Assembly (NCBI RefSeq): GCF_024662215.1
Contig: NZ_CP096115.1
Span: 2,740,935 to 2,804,934 of the forward strand
Source of the DNA: Methanoplanus endosymbiosus
GTDB lineage: Archaea > Halobacteriota > Methanomicrobia > Methanomicrobiales > Methanomicrobiaceae
Direction: 5' to 3'
DNA: 64,000 nucleotides
The notes beneath the pieces were generated by a model. It searched no databases and was not told the DNA's origin. It saw nothing but the letters and a program-made list of their open reading frames with translations. The translations under genes were made by a program, and so were the position numbers. Below, one piece after another: positions 8,259 to 18,072 of the stretch (positions are counted from its first letter, which is position 1; the number at the start of each line of letters is the position of its first letter).

Positions 8259-9095
8259 CTATATGACTCCCCGGCATTTAAGCAGGAATTCATCTGCCAT
8301 TTTGTATGCTTCTTCCGGAGGTCTTTTTGGGAGGGGTGAGTTTTCCAGTGCACTGTCAAGTTCTTTCCAGAGTTTTGATATTAATGATTCTGCTTCTTCT
8401 GCGGAGTGAAGCAGTTCTTTTTCACTGCCGGATTTTTTTATGGCTATCAGGTCGTCTACAACCGAAAATCTGAAATGACTGTTTAGTGTGGTGATGTCAG
8501 GTTCTATTTTTCCCATTTCAAGGGCATATATTCCGGCCATCTGGCTCCTTAAGACGTAGAGATATTTCTTTACAGTAGAGTTTGCTTTGCCATTTCCCGG
8601 AGTTCTGAATGTTATATCCGGATTTAGGTGTGTTTTACCCGGATTGTGCATTTCATATGTCTTTCCTTCTCCTGAATTTCTGAGGATGTATTTCTCATAA
8701 TTGTGCACTGCAAGGCCATGATAGGGTTCATATATCTTTTTGCTCAGAGATTTTTCTGCAATTCTCCTTAGTTCCTTAAATTCAGGCCCTTCTGTCAGGG
8801 GTTTTGCAAAGATGTGCTCAAGGACGTTTGAATTGTTCTTTAGGAGGAGAAAAAGCTCTTTTTTTATGTCAAATGAGACAAAATCAAATTCACCGTCCAT
8901 CTTTTCGATTACATCACGCTCTTCTTTGAGCCTGCAGATGTCTTTTAGGCTTAGGATATGGCAGCCCCTGATGTCATAATCCGAGTCTTTTGATGGAAAG
9001 CCATAGAGGTGTGCACCGGAAAGAGTATAGAATATCGGTTTTCTTCCGGCGAGTTCCTCTTTAATTCTGTCGATCATATATTGCGGTACATTCAT
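8259..9095 (-). CDS. RlaP-type nucleotidyltransferase (polymerase beta superfamily)
   Basis: Residues ~20-45 carry the signature TLSGAHLYGF-SKDSDYDIRG: the G-S/G loop followed by D-x-D for metal and NTP binding. The rest is helical and charged (ENYEKYIL, KKYLYVLRSQMAGIY, the last resembling a minimal HEPN-like bundle). It matches the RlaP / YcgL family, linked to RNA repair in other prokaryotes. I chose ATG 9095 (MNVPQYMIDR) because AGGTGA lies 7 nt upstream; the longer frame starting at 9161 lacks such a site. The partner is unknown. Flanking genes on the same strand are AlbA_2 copy 2 upstream and the acylphosphatase downstream. Confidence 0.82.
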   Translation of the reverse strand: MNVPQYMIDRIKEELAGRKPIFYTLSGAHLYGFPSKDSDYDIRGCHILSLKDICRLKEERDVIEKMDGEFDFVSFDIKKELFLLLKNNSNVLEHIFAKPLTEGPEFKELRRIAEKSLSKKIYEPYHGLAVHNYEKYILRNSGEGKTYEMHNPGKTHLNPDITFRTPGNGKANSTVKKYLYVLRSQMAGIYALEMGKIEPDITTLNSHFRFSVVDDLIAIKKSGSEKELLHSAEEAESLISKLWKELDSALENSPLPKRPPEEAYKMADEFLLKCRGVI

Positions 9096-9171
9096 GATTG
9101 TTTCACCTGCAAATGTTGTAATAAATGTTTTATCCGGAATACTCCTGCCTTTTTTGGGCAATTAAGGGATA

Positions 9172-10341
9172 TTATCTCTCCCGGCTGTACTTCCTGTGGA
9201 TAATCACTTTAAAGAGGCCGCCCTCACGGTCATCAGTGAAATCTATGTCAGGCCATTCTTCAACTGCACGTTTTATCCCGGAGCCAAGACCCCTGTAAGG
9301 TAAAAGCCCTTTCGCAGCAAATGATGTCAGAACCGGATTTCTGATATTGGAATTTCCGGTTTTAATCTTTGCAACAGTGAGGTTTTTGGGCAGATTTCCG
9401 GGGCTGATGATCTCAATTCTGTTGTCAAATATAAATATCCTGACCGGAGCACTGATGAAGTAATCCCTGTGAATAAGTGCATTTACCAGGAGTTCTTCAA
9501 ATACAATCTCCGGGACTTCAGGTATTCCGGGTGCATTAATACCTCTTCCGGCCTGGATTTTATGCAGGTTCCGCATGATAAACGATAATGCCTTTTCAAA
9601 TATCTCAGGAAGTGTCCCTGAGAAGTCTTCCATATCATGATAACTGCTGATATGGACATCATTTCCGGGATAGCACACTCCTTTAACTATGAATTCCGGT
9701 TTAATCCATTCGGGATTTTCTGCGAATAGCAAAACCCCTGCAAGGTTTAGTTTCCCGGAATCTGTTGCAAGGTTCATATTCTGGAGAATTCTGAGCAGAT
9801 CGTCATCAGATTCAGGATACTGGATGCCATATTTTTTTTCAAGAAACATCCTGAGACGCAGTCTGTCAATTCTGTCAGTTCCTGCTTTGGTTGGAAGTTC
9901 ATCTGCATGAAACTGATCGGCACTCTGAAAGAGTCTGCATAGTTCTTCTTTTGTATTCACACGCCTTTTATCTGCCCCGGTCTTTATCCAGATGACTCCG
10001 TTTTTATCAAAGTAAGGTTTATCTATGCCTTTTGGGACCGTAAGGACTATTACAATCCTGTCCTTTTCCATACGGACATTCTCTGTCCTGACATTAAGCG
10101 GGCTTTTTACATGATATGAAGCTGAATTGCTTATCAACTGATTTAATCTTCCAACATCCTTTAGGGTCAGTCCGGGTACTGTTCCGTCATCTGCAACACC
10201 AATAAATATCGTTCCCCCTTCACTGTTGGCAAAGGCTGCCATCTCTGCTGCAAGGGCATCTGCATTGGTTATATCCTGCTTAAACTGTCTATGGCTGTCT
10301 TCGCCTGCAGATATTGCAGTGATTGATTCCTCAGGTGTCAT
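9172..10341 (-). CDS. AlbA_2 (Schlafen-type) / RecG-like C-terminal protein, copy 2
   Basis: 389 residues. The AlbA_2 domain is at ~15-135 (RQFKQDITNADALAAEMAAF, EGGTIFIGVADDGTVPGL, DKPYFDKNGVIWIKTGADKR). The HATPase_c_4-like region is at ~270-385 (EELLVNALIHRDYF, RIEIISPGNLPKNLTV, YRGLGSGIKRAVEEWP). It has the same architecture as the protein at 6221 but is diverged, so this is an old paralog rather than a recent duplication. It is probably co-oriented with the nucleotidyltransferase 77 bp downstream and could share a transcript. Confidence 0.85.
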   Translation of the reverse strand: MTPEESITAISAGEDSHRQFKQDITNADALAAEMAAFANSEGGTIFIGVADDGTVPGLTLKDVGRLNQLISNSASYHVKSPLNVRTENVRMEKDRIVIVLTVPKGIDKPYFDKNGVIWIKTGADKRRVNTKEELCRLFQSADQFHADELPTKAGTDRIDRLRLRMFLEKKYGIQYPESDDDLLRILQNMNLATDSGKLNLAGVLLFAENPEWIKPEFIVKGVCYPGNDVHISSYHDMEDFSGTLPEIFEKALSFIMRNLHKIQAGRGINAPGIPEVPEIVFEELLVNALIHRDYFISAPVRIFIFDNRIEIISPGNLPKNLTVAKIKTGNSNIRNPVLTSFAAKGLLPYRGLGSGIKRAVEEWPDIDFTDDREGGLFKVIIHRKYSRER

Positions 10342-10653
10342 TATTTCCCCGGTTTATTGATCTGCTTTTATTGTTGCTATTTTAAGTCTCAGATCTCTGA
10401 GAATATATCCGTTTGTTACAATATTGTATTTTGGTTATGAAATTTTTTTGCTGTATTTTAGCCGGAGCTATTGTCCGGTGTTTAGATCTCACGACAGGAT
10501 ATTTGTCCTTTATATTTGTTGCATTTGCCCCATTATATTTATTTTGTGCCATATCTGTGATTGTATCTATTTTGTTGCTCCAAATATGGTTATTACTTAC
10601 AGAAATCTCATTGTCGGTTCAGTTAAATAGTATAATTACGTAACAGAGTTTAT
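10342..10653. other. Intergenic region between divergent genes
   Basis: No convincing gene. Two overlapping hydrophobic frames (10413-10643 and 10424-10630) look like chance translations of T-rich DNA. The right end holds the promoter for the next HicBA pair: AAATAGTATAATT at ~10625-10637, about 20-25 bp before the hicB ATG. Confidence 0.5.
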
Positions 10654-10890
10654 ATGAAAAAAATGCGTCTTACAGTTTCAATCTGGGAAGAAGATGGTGT
10701 TTATGTTTCAAAGTGTCAGGAACTGGAAGTTGCAAGCTGTGGGGATTCTCCTCAGGAAGCACTTGACAATATCAGAGAAGCAATAGAATTATATCTGGTT
10801 AATGCCCGTGAGCTTGGAATTATTGAAGATATAGAGCCTGCGCTAACTTCAGAATATAAATTTACTTCATTGATTGAGGTTGAAGGATGA
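10654..10890 (+). CDS. hicB: HicB family antitoxin
   Basis: 78 residues: VSIWEEDGVYVSKCQELEV, SCGDSPQEALDNIREAIELYL, then an acidic tail ending in VEG. It is closest in this window to the orphan HicB at 764. The last codon overlaps the hicA start (ATGA at 10887-10890), a tight translational coupling. It is expected to neutralise the adjacent HicA and repress the operon. Confidence 0.9.
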   Translation: MKKMRLTVSIWEEDGVYVSKCQELEVASCGDSPQEALDNIREAIELYLVNARELGIIEDIEPALTSEYKFTSLIEVEG

Positions 10891-11120
10891 GCAGACTTCC
10901 TCTGTTGTCATCCGAATCTGTGATTAAAAAATTAAATAAAGCTGGTTTTGAAGCAGCACCCTGTCGTGGTAAAGGGAGTCACATTGCACTGTATAAAACT
11001 GATGAGTGTGGAAAAAAGCTTCTTGTCATAGTTCCGCAGAGAAATCCAATTCCCCGGGGCACTCTCCTGTCAATTCTAAAGCAGGCTTCTCTGACAAAAG
11101 ATGAATTTGTCAGTTTATAA
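10887..11120 (+). CDS. hicA: HicA family mRNA interferase toxin
   Basis: 77 residues: SESVIKKLNKAGFEAAP, GKGSHIALYKT with the catalytic His, then VIVPQRNPIPRGTLLSILKQASL and a closing helix. In many relatives the VP-x-H position carries a second His; here it is VPQRN, so that position is altered. The 4-bp overlap with hicB supports a functional pair. Confidence 0.88.
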   Translation: MSRLPLLSSESVIKKLNKAGFEAAPCRGKGSHIALYKTDECGKKLLVIVPQRNPIPRGTLLSILKQASLTKDEFVSL

Positions 11121-12223
11121 TTATATTGTCCTTGGTTCTTGGATAATATGGTAGGTCAGGGTGTTAATTTGCCCGGTTTTTTTCTGTTGGAAAACAATCA
11201 GGCAATGACCTCTTTGATATACTAAAATGCAGACTTAAAACAAATATGTTCATGTATTCAGAACTGGTAAAGCACTGTTGCTTATATTGTATCCTGCCGG
11301 AAATCCGGGCTAAATTTTGCAGAACCATTTCCATAACGGATAGTATTCTATTTTTATACCGTCTGCTTCTGTGGTATTCTGGTAGTCTTCAGTCAGAATC
11401 AGTCCGCTTTTTAGGTTAAATTCTGTGCATGCCTTAACAATTGATCTCTCTTCGCGGGATTTTGTTTTATCATTTTTGGGGTCCCAGCAGACCTGAATAA
11501 TTTTTGATATATCCATTCCTTCTTTTATCAGGAAGTCAGCTTCAAATCCGCCTTTGTCCTTCCAGTAATAAATATCATGACCTCTCCTTTTAAGCTCAAT
11601 ATATACTGCATTTTCTGCAATTTTTTCAATTTCAGATGAGAAACTGAATGAAACTTCATTTCTAAGCCCGGTATCTATCGCATATGTTTTTTTATTCTGC
11701 TTATACTGCACTTTTAATCTGTATGAGAATAACGGCAGTTGTAGAATCATTAGTGAGTCTAACAGGTATCCTGTATATTTTTCAGCCGTTTCTACAGTTA
11801 CACCTGTATTTTTGGAAATGCTGTTGTATGAGTATTCTGATGTTGTATTGGTAAGCATGAAATACGATATTCTTTCAGTTATGCTGTGATCTGCGCCAAA
11901 CCTGGAGGCTATATCTCTTGCAATGATATCATTGTAATGAGAGGTTAGAATCATTTTGTGGAGATATTCCTCTGTTCCTGCTGATTCAGGGAATACTCCT
12001 TCTTTGAGGTATTTATTGAGGTGATAAAGGAGTCATTCTCTGTTGTTTAGAAGGTAGTCCTGATCTAATCCTTTAAGGCCGGATATTTTAAAAATTTAGC
12101 GTAAATCCCCTTGGTCTTTAGCCAAGGGGATGTAAGCGACATCATCTTTGTTCTCATATATATATTTCGTAATTGTAGTTTTACCAGAAAATATATGGGG
12201 GGTTGAAATCAAACCAGATATAT

Positions 12224-13336
12224 ATGTTGAGAGCCTACAAATACCGAATCTATCCTAACAAAGAACAGGAGAAAATGTTCTTTCAGCATTTTGGTGCCTG
12301 TAGGTTCATCTACAATTGGGGTTTGGAAAATAAAATCCGAACTTATGAAACAGATGGAAAATCAATATCGAGATTTGCATTACAAAAAATGCTACCTGAT
12401 TTGAAATCAGAGCATGCATGGATGAAAGATGTCAATTCACAATCAATACAGAGTGCATTGTTAAATCTTGAGAATGCATTTACTCGTTTCTTCCGGGAAA
12501 AGAAAGGATTTCCAAAATTCAAATCCCGGAAAGATCCAGTGCAGTCATTTTCAGTCCCGCAACATTACAATGTGAATTTTGATGCCCAAAAAATTAAATT
12601 ACCTAAAATTGGATGGGTTAAAACAAAATTACACAGGAAATATGAGGGAGTTGAAAAAACTGCAACAGTGTCAGTCACATCAACGGGCAAATTTTTCATT
12701 AGTATTTTGGTAGATGATGGACAGGAACAACCTCCTGTACAACATTTTGATGCAGATACAACTGTGGGTATTGATGTAGGTATCAAAGATTTTGCAACAC
12801 TCTCCAATGGTGAAAAGATTGAGAATCCCCGATATTTGAAGCAGTCACTTCTCCGACTGAAAGTGTTACAAAAACGATTGAGTAGAAAACAAAAAGGTTC
12901 TAACAACAGAAATAAAGCAAAAAATGCAGTAGCAAAAATTCATGAAAAAATTCACAATCAAAGAAGCGATTTCCAGCACAAACTCTCTTTTAGATTAGTA
13001 TGCGAGAACCAAGCAATTGCACTGGAAACTTTGAATGTTAAAGGGATGCTAAAAAATCATAAATTGGCACAACATATTGCTGATGCATCATGGAGTTCAT
13101 TTGTTACTCAATTGGAATATAAGGCACAAAAACAAGGTAAAACTATCTTACAGATAGGACAATTTGAAGCATCTACAAAAATCTGTAGTGAATGTGGGTA
13201 TTACAACCGTGATTTGACTTTATCTGATAGAGATTGGATTTGTCCAGACTGTGGGATACATCATGACCGGGATATTAATGCCGCAATAAATATCAAGAAG
13301 TTTGCTTTAGATAGACAGAATCTAATTGGAATATAA
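12224..13336 (+). CDS. tnpB: TnpB RNA-guided nuclease (IS605 family)
   Basis: About 370 residues. The helix-turn-helix start MLRAYKYRIYPNKEQE is followed by the RuvC-like domain, with Asp in TVGIDVGIKDFA, Glu in IALETLNV and Asp in [13 protein letters not shown] zinc ribbon (CSECGYYN, then CPDCG) interrupts it. TnpB uses an RNA copied from the element's right end to cut DNA at the vacated site. All three catalytic acids and four zinc cysteines are intact, so it is probably active. I prefer ATG 12224 to the upstream TTG 12203 because relatives begin MLRAYKYR. Confidence 0.92.
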   Translation: MLRAYKYRIYPNKEQEKMFFQHFGACRFIYNWGLENKIRTYETDGKSISRFALQKMLPDLKSEHAWMKDVNSQSIQSALLNLENAFTRFFREKKGFPKFKSRKDPVQSFSVPQHYNVNFDAQKIKLPKIGWVKTKLHRKYEGVEKTATVSVTSTGKFFISILVDDGQEQPPVQHFDADTTVGIDVGIKDFATLSNGEKIENPRYLKQSLLRLKVLQKRLSRKQKGSNNRNKAKNAVAKIHEKIHNQRSDFQHKLSFRLVCENQAIALETLNVKGMLKNHKLAQHIADASWSSFVTQLEYKAQKQGKTILQIGQFEASTKICSECGYYNRDLTLSDRDWICPDCGIHHDRDINAAINIKKFALDRQNLIGI

Positions 13337-13441
13337 TATCTTTGCACCCTTGGAACAAGGGGAAGGGCCTGTGGACTTACGAACAATGGTTTGGGGTATG
13401 AAGCAGGAAGCCTCTGGGTCTTTAGCCCAGAGGTAGTTCAC
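13290..13441 (+). ncRNA. Predicted reRNA (omega RNA) scaffold of TnpB copy 1
   Basis: In TnpB elements the guide RNA overlaps the 3' end of tnpB and ends at the right end of the element; the guide is the flanking DNA. Here the region runs through the C-rich ACAAGGGGAAGGGCC stretch and the CCTCTGGG/CCCAGAGG hairpin to TAGTTCAC. The predicted guide starts GATATTCCGGAAATGA. The 5' limit is a guess. The same scaffold recurs at 25440-25587 and 31870-32014. Confidence 0.6.
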
Positions 13442-13689
13442 GATATTCCGGAAATGATAATGGGAAAACTTCAGATGTAATGTGTCTTCCGGATAATACC
13501 CTCCCGGTTTCCTGTGAGAGAAGACTTGCAGATGAACCGGAGAGAAATATCTGTCTGAACTTTTTAGTATCATACAGCATCCTTATCCAGTTTTCAAAGC
13601 CTTTCTTCTGCTGAATTTCATCAAGGAATATGTGTGATATTTCAGGGTTTATTTTGTATATTTCGCACATTGCGAACCCTTGACGATGT

Positions 13690-15680
13690 GAGACAGAATT
13701 AATCATAATTGTGACAAGCAATATTTTACATCAGTAATTAAAATATAATGTAATGGCTCACAAGAGTTATAAAAGCAAAAAAGTATTGAAAGACCTCCTC
13801 AAAGGGGCAGTTAAAAAGGAGAAAAGTGGCGATAAGAGAACTCCATTACCCGCAATAATTGTTGCCTGCTTCCTTGATCGGCTAAATTTTGTCGAATTTC
13901 TAAATGAACATCTAACATGGGATTCTCAACAATGGCGAGTATCTCCTGGCAATTTGGCAAAAGCTATTGTATTGGTTCCTTTCCTCAATAATGGTCCAAG
14001 AATAGCCATTCAGGCTATTAATGAGCAATTTGAACCATTGGACATGTCACTTCTTTTCAATGATGAGGTGAAATCGGAATGGTTGACAAGAGATGCTTTT
14101 GCAACTATGCTTGACCGATTTTATGATGCAGGATGTGAATTTCTTTTCACAAACATTGCTTTAAAGACGTATTCTGCCTTTAATATTCCATTTAATGCAG
14201 TTTTTCATGGAGATACAACATCAATATCATTGTATGGTGAATATGAAACAGATGAAGAAGATGAAAGTCTTCCTAAAATTTGCCGTGGGGTGAGTAAGGA
14301 TGGTAAGAGAAATCTCAAGCAGATAATGGTTGGATTGATAACTGACAGATTAGGTATTCCATTACGGGCAACTGTGAGAGATGGTAGTCAAAATGATGCA
14401 AAATGGAATCATACAGTTATTGATTCACTCAAAGAACTCTTGAATAATTCAAAAGATAAATTGACGTATATCGCAGATTCAAAACTTGCAACAGGTCCAA
14501 ACATAAAAAAACTGATGGAAGCTAATTCTTTATTTGTTACGAGATGCCCTGCGAGTTTTGAAAAAAAGATAGCACAAAAAGTTACCAATGAGGCATATAC
14601 AAGTAGTGATTGGAAAGATATTGGAGCATATCGCGAATCTAAAAAAGGTGAACTTACAACATATGAAGCGCAGGAGTTTCAAAAAGAGATCTGCGGTAAA
14701 GTTTGCAGGTTGCTGGTATTAAGGAGCGGCGATAGACAAAAGAAAGTCAACAAAGTCCTGGAAAAGAAAAAAGATGAAGCCAAATCCACAATTCGTGAAT
14801 CAATCATCAAAAAGTTTTCCTGCGAGGCTGACGCAAAAAAAGAGATTGAACTGCTTAATAGTAAGCTAAAGAAGGGTCTCTGGACTGTGGATTTCACATT
14901 AAAAACAGAAGAGGTTGTCGTTGAAAAGCGTGCCCGTGGTAGGCCTCCTAAAGATGCCCCTCCCCCAAAAAAAGAGGTTCAGTGGTTGATTGAGATGGAT
15001 AAAATGACAATTGTAAAAGATAAATATGAAGCTCTTGTCAGGAAAACAGAGTCATTTGTCCTTTTTACAAATGTTACTTACGAGCAGGCATCCACTGTGG
15101 AAATACTTCGCCTTTACAAAGGACAAAAAACTGTGGAAGATAATTTTTCAGTCTTAAAAAAGCCTGCAATGGTTGATACACTATTTTTAAAGCTGCCTCG
15201 TAGAATTACGGCATTGGTTACTATCCTCTCCTTTGCTCTGCTTGTGCAGGTAATTATTCGTGTACTTGTCAGAAGAAATCTGGATACTATGGAAGAAAAA
15301 CCCGGTCTTGATTACAATGGAAAACCACTTGAAAGGGTAGGTTTGAAAAAAATAATGCATTTCCTTGGATATTATACAGTCATTACCAGACCAGATGGAA
15401 TTGATTATGAATGTAAAACTGATGTTCATGAACCCCATATTGTAACCTGGCTTAAGTTGCTGGAGATTGACTCATTGGAAATATAATACTCAAATATTAA
15501 TGTTCAATATAAGATCATCGGAGCAGGTCATAGTGGTAACTAAAGTGATACATATATTTTAGTCAATATGTGGGCACAAATAGAAATTAATTCTATTTAC
15601 TGAGAGGAAACAAAAGTGAATATTGTGAAACATTCAGTCAAAAATTGACATTTCATAAAGATAAAGATTCATTCACTAAT
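13690..15680 (+). mobile_element. IS1634-type insertion sequence within the DUF4143 ATPase
   Basis: The boundaries are approximate. They are set by where ATPase homology stops on each side (~13700 and ~15670). Candidate ends (GTGAGACAGAATTAATC on the left; inverted GTGAATGAATC on the right) are only weakly alike, and I could not fix a target duplication. It carries one transposase gene. Confidence 0.7.
13753..15486 (+). CDS. IS1634 family transposase
   Basis: 577 residues. The DDE nuclease parts are readable: the first Asp in FHGDTTSISLYG, the second in LTYIADSKLATG, and the Glu in the C-terminal KGQKTVEDNFSVLKKPA. A long charged, coiled-coil-like insertion lies between them (residues ~310-430). 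The N terminus (AIIVACFLDRLNFVEFLNE) is typical of the family. The gene is full length with no internal stop, so it is probably intact. It shares only the family with the transposase remnant at 48216-53392. Confidence 0.9.
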   Translation: MAHKSYKSKKVLKDLLKGAVKKEKSGDKRTPLPAIIVACFLDRLNFVEFLNEHLTWDSQQWRVSPGNLAKAIVLVPFLNNGPRIAIQAINEQFEPLDMSLLFNDEVKSEWLTRDAFATMLDRFYDAGCEFLFTNIALKTYSAFNIPFNAVFHGDTTSISLYGEYETDEEDESLPKICRGVSKDGKRNLKQIMVGLITDRLGIPLRATVRDGSQNDAKWNHTVIDSLKELLNNSKDKLTYIADSKLATGPNIKKLMEANSLFVTRCPASFEKKIAQKVTNEAYTSSDWKDIGAYRESKKGELTTYEAQEFQKEICGKVCRLLVLRSGDRQKKVNKVLEKKKDEAKSTIRESIIKKFSCEADAKKEIELLNSKLKKGLWTVDFTLKTEEVVVEKRARGRPPKDAPPPKKEVQWLIEMDKMTIVKDKYEALVRKTESFVLFTNVTYEQASTVEILRLYKGQKTVEDNFSVLKKPAMVDTLFLKLPRRITALVTILSFALLVQVIIRVLVRRNLDTMEEKPGLDYNGKPLERVGLKKIMHFLGYYTVITRPDGIDYECKTDVHEPHIVTWLKLLEIDSLEI

Positions 15681-16065
15681 GGGGGTCTCGCAATATGAGA
15701 TATTTCTTTTAGGATTTCATCAAAAGAGGCTGCATTTATTGTCGGATCGTCAAAATTGATGAATATTATGTTCTTTGGGTCAGTCCCTGTTTTGATCAGG
15801 TAATCTGCTGTCTGATAGAGTACTGTTGTCTTGCCGGACCGCCTTATGCCTATAATGTCTTTTATATGTGGTGTTTTCAGTGTCTTAATTATTGAATCTG
15901 TAATATCACGGTGTATTCCCAATAGTTGATCCGGGATTTTTTTTCAGCCCACCAGGGATTCCATCTGCGTACAGCCTCTTCGATCATAATTATTATTTCC
16001 GGGCATTATTTATATTGTTATGTATCTGACTATGGAATTATCCATTTTTCATAGTCTATTGAAGA

Positions 16066-17966
16066 GTATCATATCCATAATGTGAGGTAATGTGATAATG
16101 GATAATAATTTGTACTTATAAATTCAAAATATAGAATACATTATGTCAAATGGTATCTTCAAAGAATTAGAATCCGTAATAACTCCTGATCGGATAGATA
16201 ATTCTCCGGATAAAGACATAATATATTTGCTCATCTCAGCCTTTGAGGAACTATCTGCAAAATACGATAAATTATATGAAGAGCATCTTCAACTCAGAGA
16301 TGATTACAATCATCTAATTGGTGAACAGGGTAGGCCGGAAGCCGCAAAAAAAGGAAAAAGAAAAGGGGGTTCTGGCAATAAAAATCATTCTACTGAGGAG
16401 GAACGCTCAAAAAAAGAGAAATCAGATCAAAATAATCCAAATAAAGGCAGAGGAAAACGTAATCATAAAATCGAAATCCATGAAGAAAAGATCTGGTACT
16501 CTGACAAAAATAAACTTCCGAAAGATGCAGTTTTTAAAGGCTTTTCTGAATTAATCATACAGGACATTGAAATTCGTCCGAGAAATACAAAGTTTTTACT
16601 TGAAAAATATTATTCCCCTTCAGAAGGAAGATATCTCTTAACTGATCGACCTCAAGGATATGGTGGAGAATTTGGTCCTGGAATAAAGGCACTTATTATT
16701 GAATGCAAAGCAATTTGTGGAATGAGTGAAAATGGAATTAGAGCCTTTTTAAATAACCATGGTATCTTTATAGCCCAATCTACAATCTCAAGGAAATTAA
16801 CTGAAAAGAATGAGGTTTTAGATAAAGAATCGGAAGATATACTAAAAGAAGGAATAAAGTCCTCCGATTACCTCCAGACAGATACAACTGGAGCTAATGT
16901 AAATGGCACTCAATATAATACACATATCTTTTCAAACCATAATTTCACAGCATTTAGAACTTCTCCAAAAAAGGATAGAATTAGCATAGTTAAGCACATT
17001 ATGGAAGTTTTAGAACCCAAGTACCTATTCAATGAGTTTGCCTTTGAACATTTATCCAATCTTAGAACCGCAAAAAAATGGATCAAAAAACTTAGAGAAA
17101 ATATTTACAACTCTTGCTTTAGTGAATTTGAATTAGAAAATAGTTTGGTTGAGTTATTTGGTCAAGAAGGATTTAAAACGCTTAAAAAGCGAGTTACTGA
17201 GGCTGGATTGATTGCTTATTACAGATCACAGAAAGATTACCCAGTTCCAAAAATTCTTCTTACAGATGATGCACCCCAATACGACAATATCACTGAAGAA
17301 CACCAGTTATGTTGGGTTCATGAAGCCAGACACTATAAAAAATTAAAACCTAAAACTGCTGTAATGAGAAAAGTCCATGAAGATTTCATGGATCGGTTTT
17401 GGGCATTTTACAGAGAGATGAGAGCATATAAAGACAATCCATCTCCAGAGTGGGCATTAAAAATTAGAAAGGACTTTGATGAGTTATTTAACAGCGAGAC
17501 TGAATATAAAGAGTTGAACCTAAGAATTGAGAAGACACACCGGAATAAAGACTTCTTACTCACATTCTTAGATCACCCTCACGTCCCTCTTCATAATAAT
17601 GATGCTGAGCTTGGAGCACGAGCACAGGTCAGACATCGTGATATAAGCTTATTTACAAGAAATGAGAAAGGAACAAATGTTGTAGACAGAAATTTAACAA
17701 TTGTTAAAACTGCTAAGAAGTTGGACATAAATCCCTTTGATCATATAGCCGGTTTGATCATAAATGGTCATAGACAAAAATCACTTGCTGAGATAATAGC
17801 ATGCAAAAACCAGAAAGCAACCTTGGATGATCTTAAAATAGAGGGTAAAAATTCAGTTGCTACAAAAGAGGACCTTTCAAATGTACCGGTAGGTCAACAC
17901 AGATACATTTCATCCAACTTATAAAAATTCATTTTTAACCTATTTCTCCGATTTTGGATATGATAC
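16066..17966 (+). mobile_element. IS66-type (ISBst12-like) element, copy 1
   Basis: A 1901-bp element with terminal inverted repeats GTATCATATCCATAAT on the left and GTATCATATCCAAAAT (inverted) on the right. An exact 8-bp duplication, ATTGAAGA, flanks it (16058-16065 and 17967-17974), the size expected for the IS66 family. It carries a single transposase gene and no tnpA/tnpB helpers, like the ISBst12 subgroup. An apparently identical copy lies at 29839-31739. Confidence 0.95.
16143..17924 (+). CDS. IS66 family (ISBst12-like) transposase, copy 1
   Basis: 593 residues. The N-terminal region has a short coiled coil (SAFEELSAKYDKLYEEHLQL) followed by a Lys/Asn-rich linker. The DDE core shows Asp in YLQTDTTGANVNG, Asp in KILLTDDAPQYDN, and Glu in LHNNDAELGARAQVRHR, with the closing VDRNLTIVKTAKKLDINPF typical of IS66. 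Complete, with no frameshift. The encoded protein is identical to that of the copy at 29916. Confidence 0.93.
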   Translation: MSNGIFKELESVITPDRIDNSPDKDIIYLLISAFEELSAKYDKLYEEHLQLRDDYNHLIGEQGRPEAAKKGKRKGGSGNKNHSTEEERSKKEKSDQNNPNKGRGKRNHKIEIHEEKIWYSDKNKLPKDAVFKGFSELIIQDIEIRPRNTKFLLEKYYSPSEGRYLLTDRPQGYGGEFGPGIKALIIECKAICGMSENGIRAFLNNHGIFIAQSTISRKLTEKNEVLDKESEDILKEGIKSSDYLQTDTTGANVNGTQYNTHIFSNHNFTAFRTSPKKDRISIVKHIMEVLEPKYLFNEFAFEHLSNLRTAKKWIKKLRENIYNSCFSEFELENSLVELFGQEGFKTLKKRVTEAGLIAYYRSQKDYPVPKILLTDDAPQYDNITEEHQLCWVHEARHYKKLKPKTAVMRKVHEDFMDRFWAFYREMRAYKDNPSPEWALKIRKDFDELFNSETEYKELNLRIEKTHRNKDFLLTFLDHPHVPLHNNDAELGARAQVRHRDISLFTRNEKGTNVVDRNLTIVKTAKKLDINPFDHIAGLIINGHRQKSLAEIIACKNQKATLDDLKIEGKNSVATKEDLSNVPVGQHRYISSNL

Positions 17967-18072
17967 ATTGAAGAGTATAATTGGTTATAATCATATGGTA
18001 TTGTGTATTTTATGTTCAGGTTGATTTCGGAAACATTTTATTTTTTTGTTGTATTGATATTGTACAGATAAC

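Larger units (their letters stand above)
12100..13441 (+). mobile_element. IS200/IS605-type element with TnpB only (IS1341-like), copy 1
   Basis: The left end begins after TTAG and carries a stem-loop, CCCCTTGG-tctttag-CCAAGGGG. The right end carries CCTCTGGG-tctttag-CCCAGAGG and stops at TAGTTCAC. Both hairpins share the same loop. No tnpA gene is present, so mobility would need TnpA in trans. It interrupts the DUF4143 ATPase pseudogene without an obvious target duplication, as expected for this single-strand family. The same ends frame the copy at 22567-25587. Confidence 0.88.
11310..15987 (-). pseudogene. DUF4143 / AAA_14 ATPase gene broken by two mobile elements and two point defects
   Basis: One ATPase of ~420 residues can be pieced together on the minus strand. 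It begins at ATG 15987 (MIEEAVRRWNPWWAEKK), shifts frame at an A8 tract (~15935-15945; one extra A would join it to IPDQLLGIHRDI), and reads Walker A GIRRSGKTTVL up to ~15670. There the IS1634-type element intervenes. Walker B HIFLDEIQQKKG and the sensor-like IFLSGSSASLLS follow at 13700-13445, where the TnpB element intervenes. The gene resumes at ~12090 (GLKGLDQDYLLNNRE), hits a TGA at 12033-12035 where Trp (TGG) is expected, then continues through the DUF4143 domain (DTGLRNEVSF, GFEADFLIKEG, QVCWD) to the stop at 11310. The C-terminal 214 residues remain an open frame. Confidence 0.88.

Noticed and set aside
10413-10643. Two overlapping hydrophobic ORFs before hicBA
   Set aside because: Both frames are equally open over T-rich DNA, lack ribosome sites, and cover the hicB promoter.
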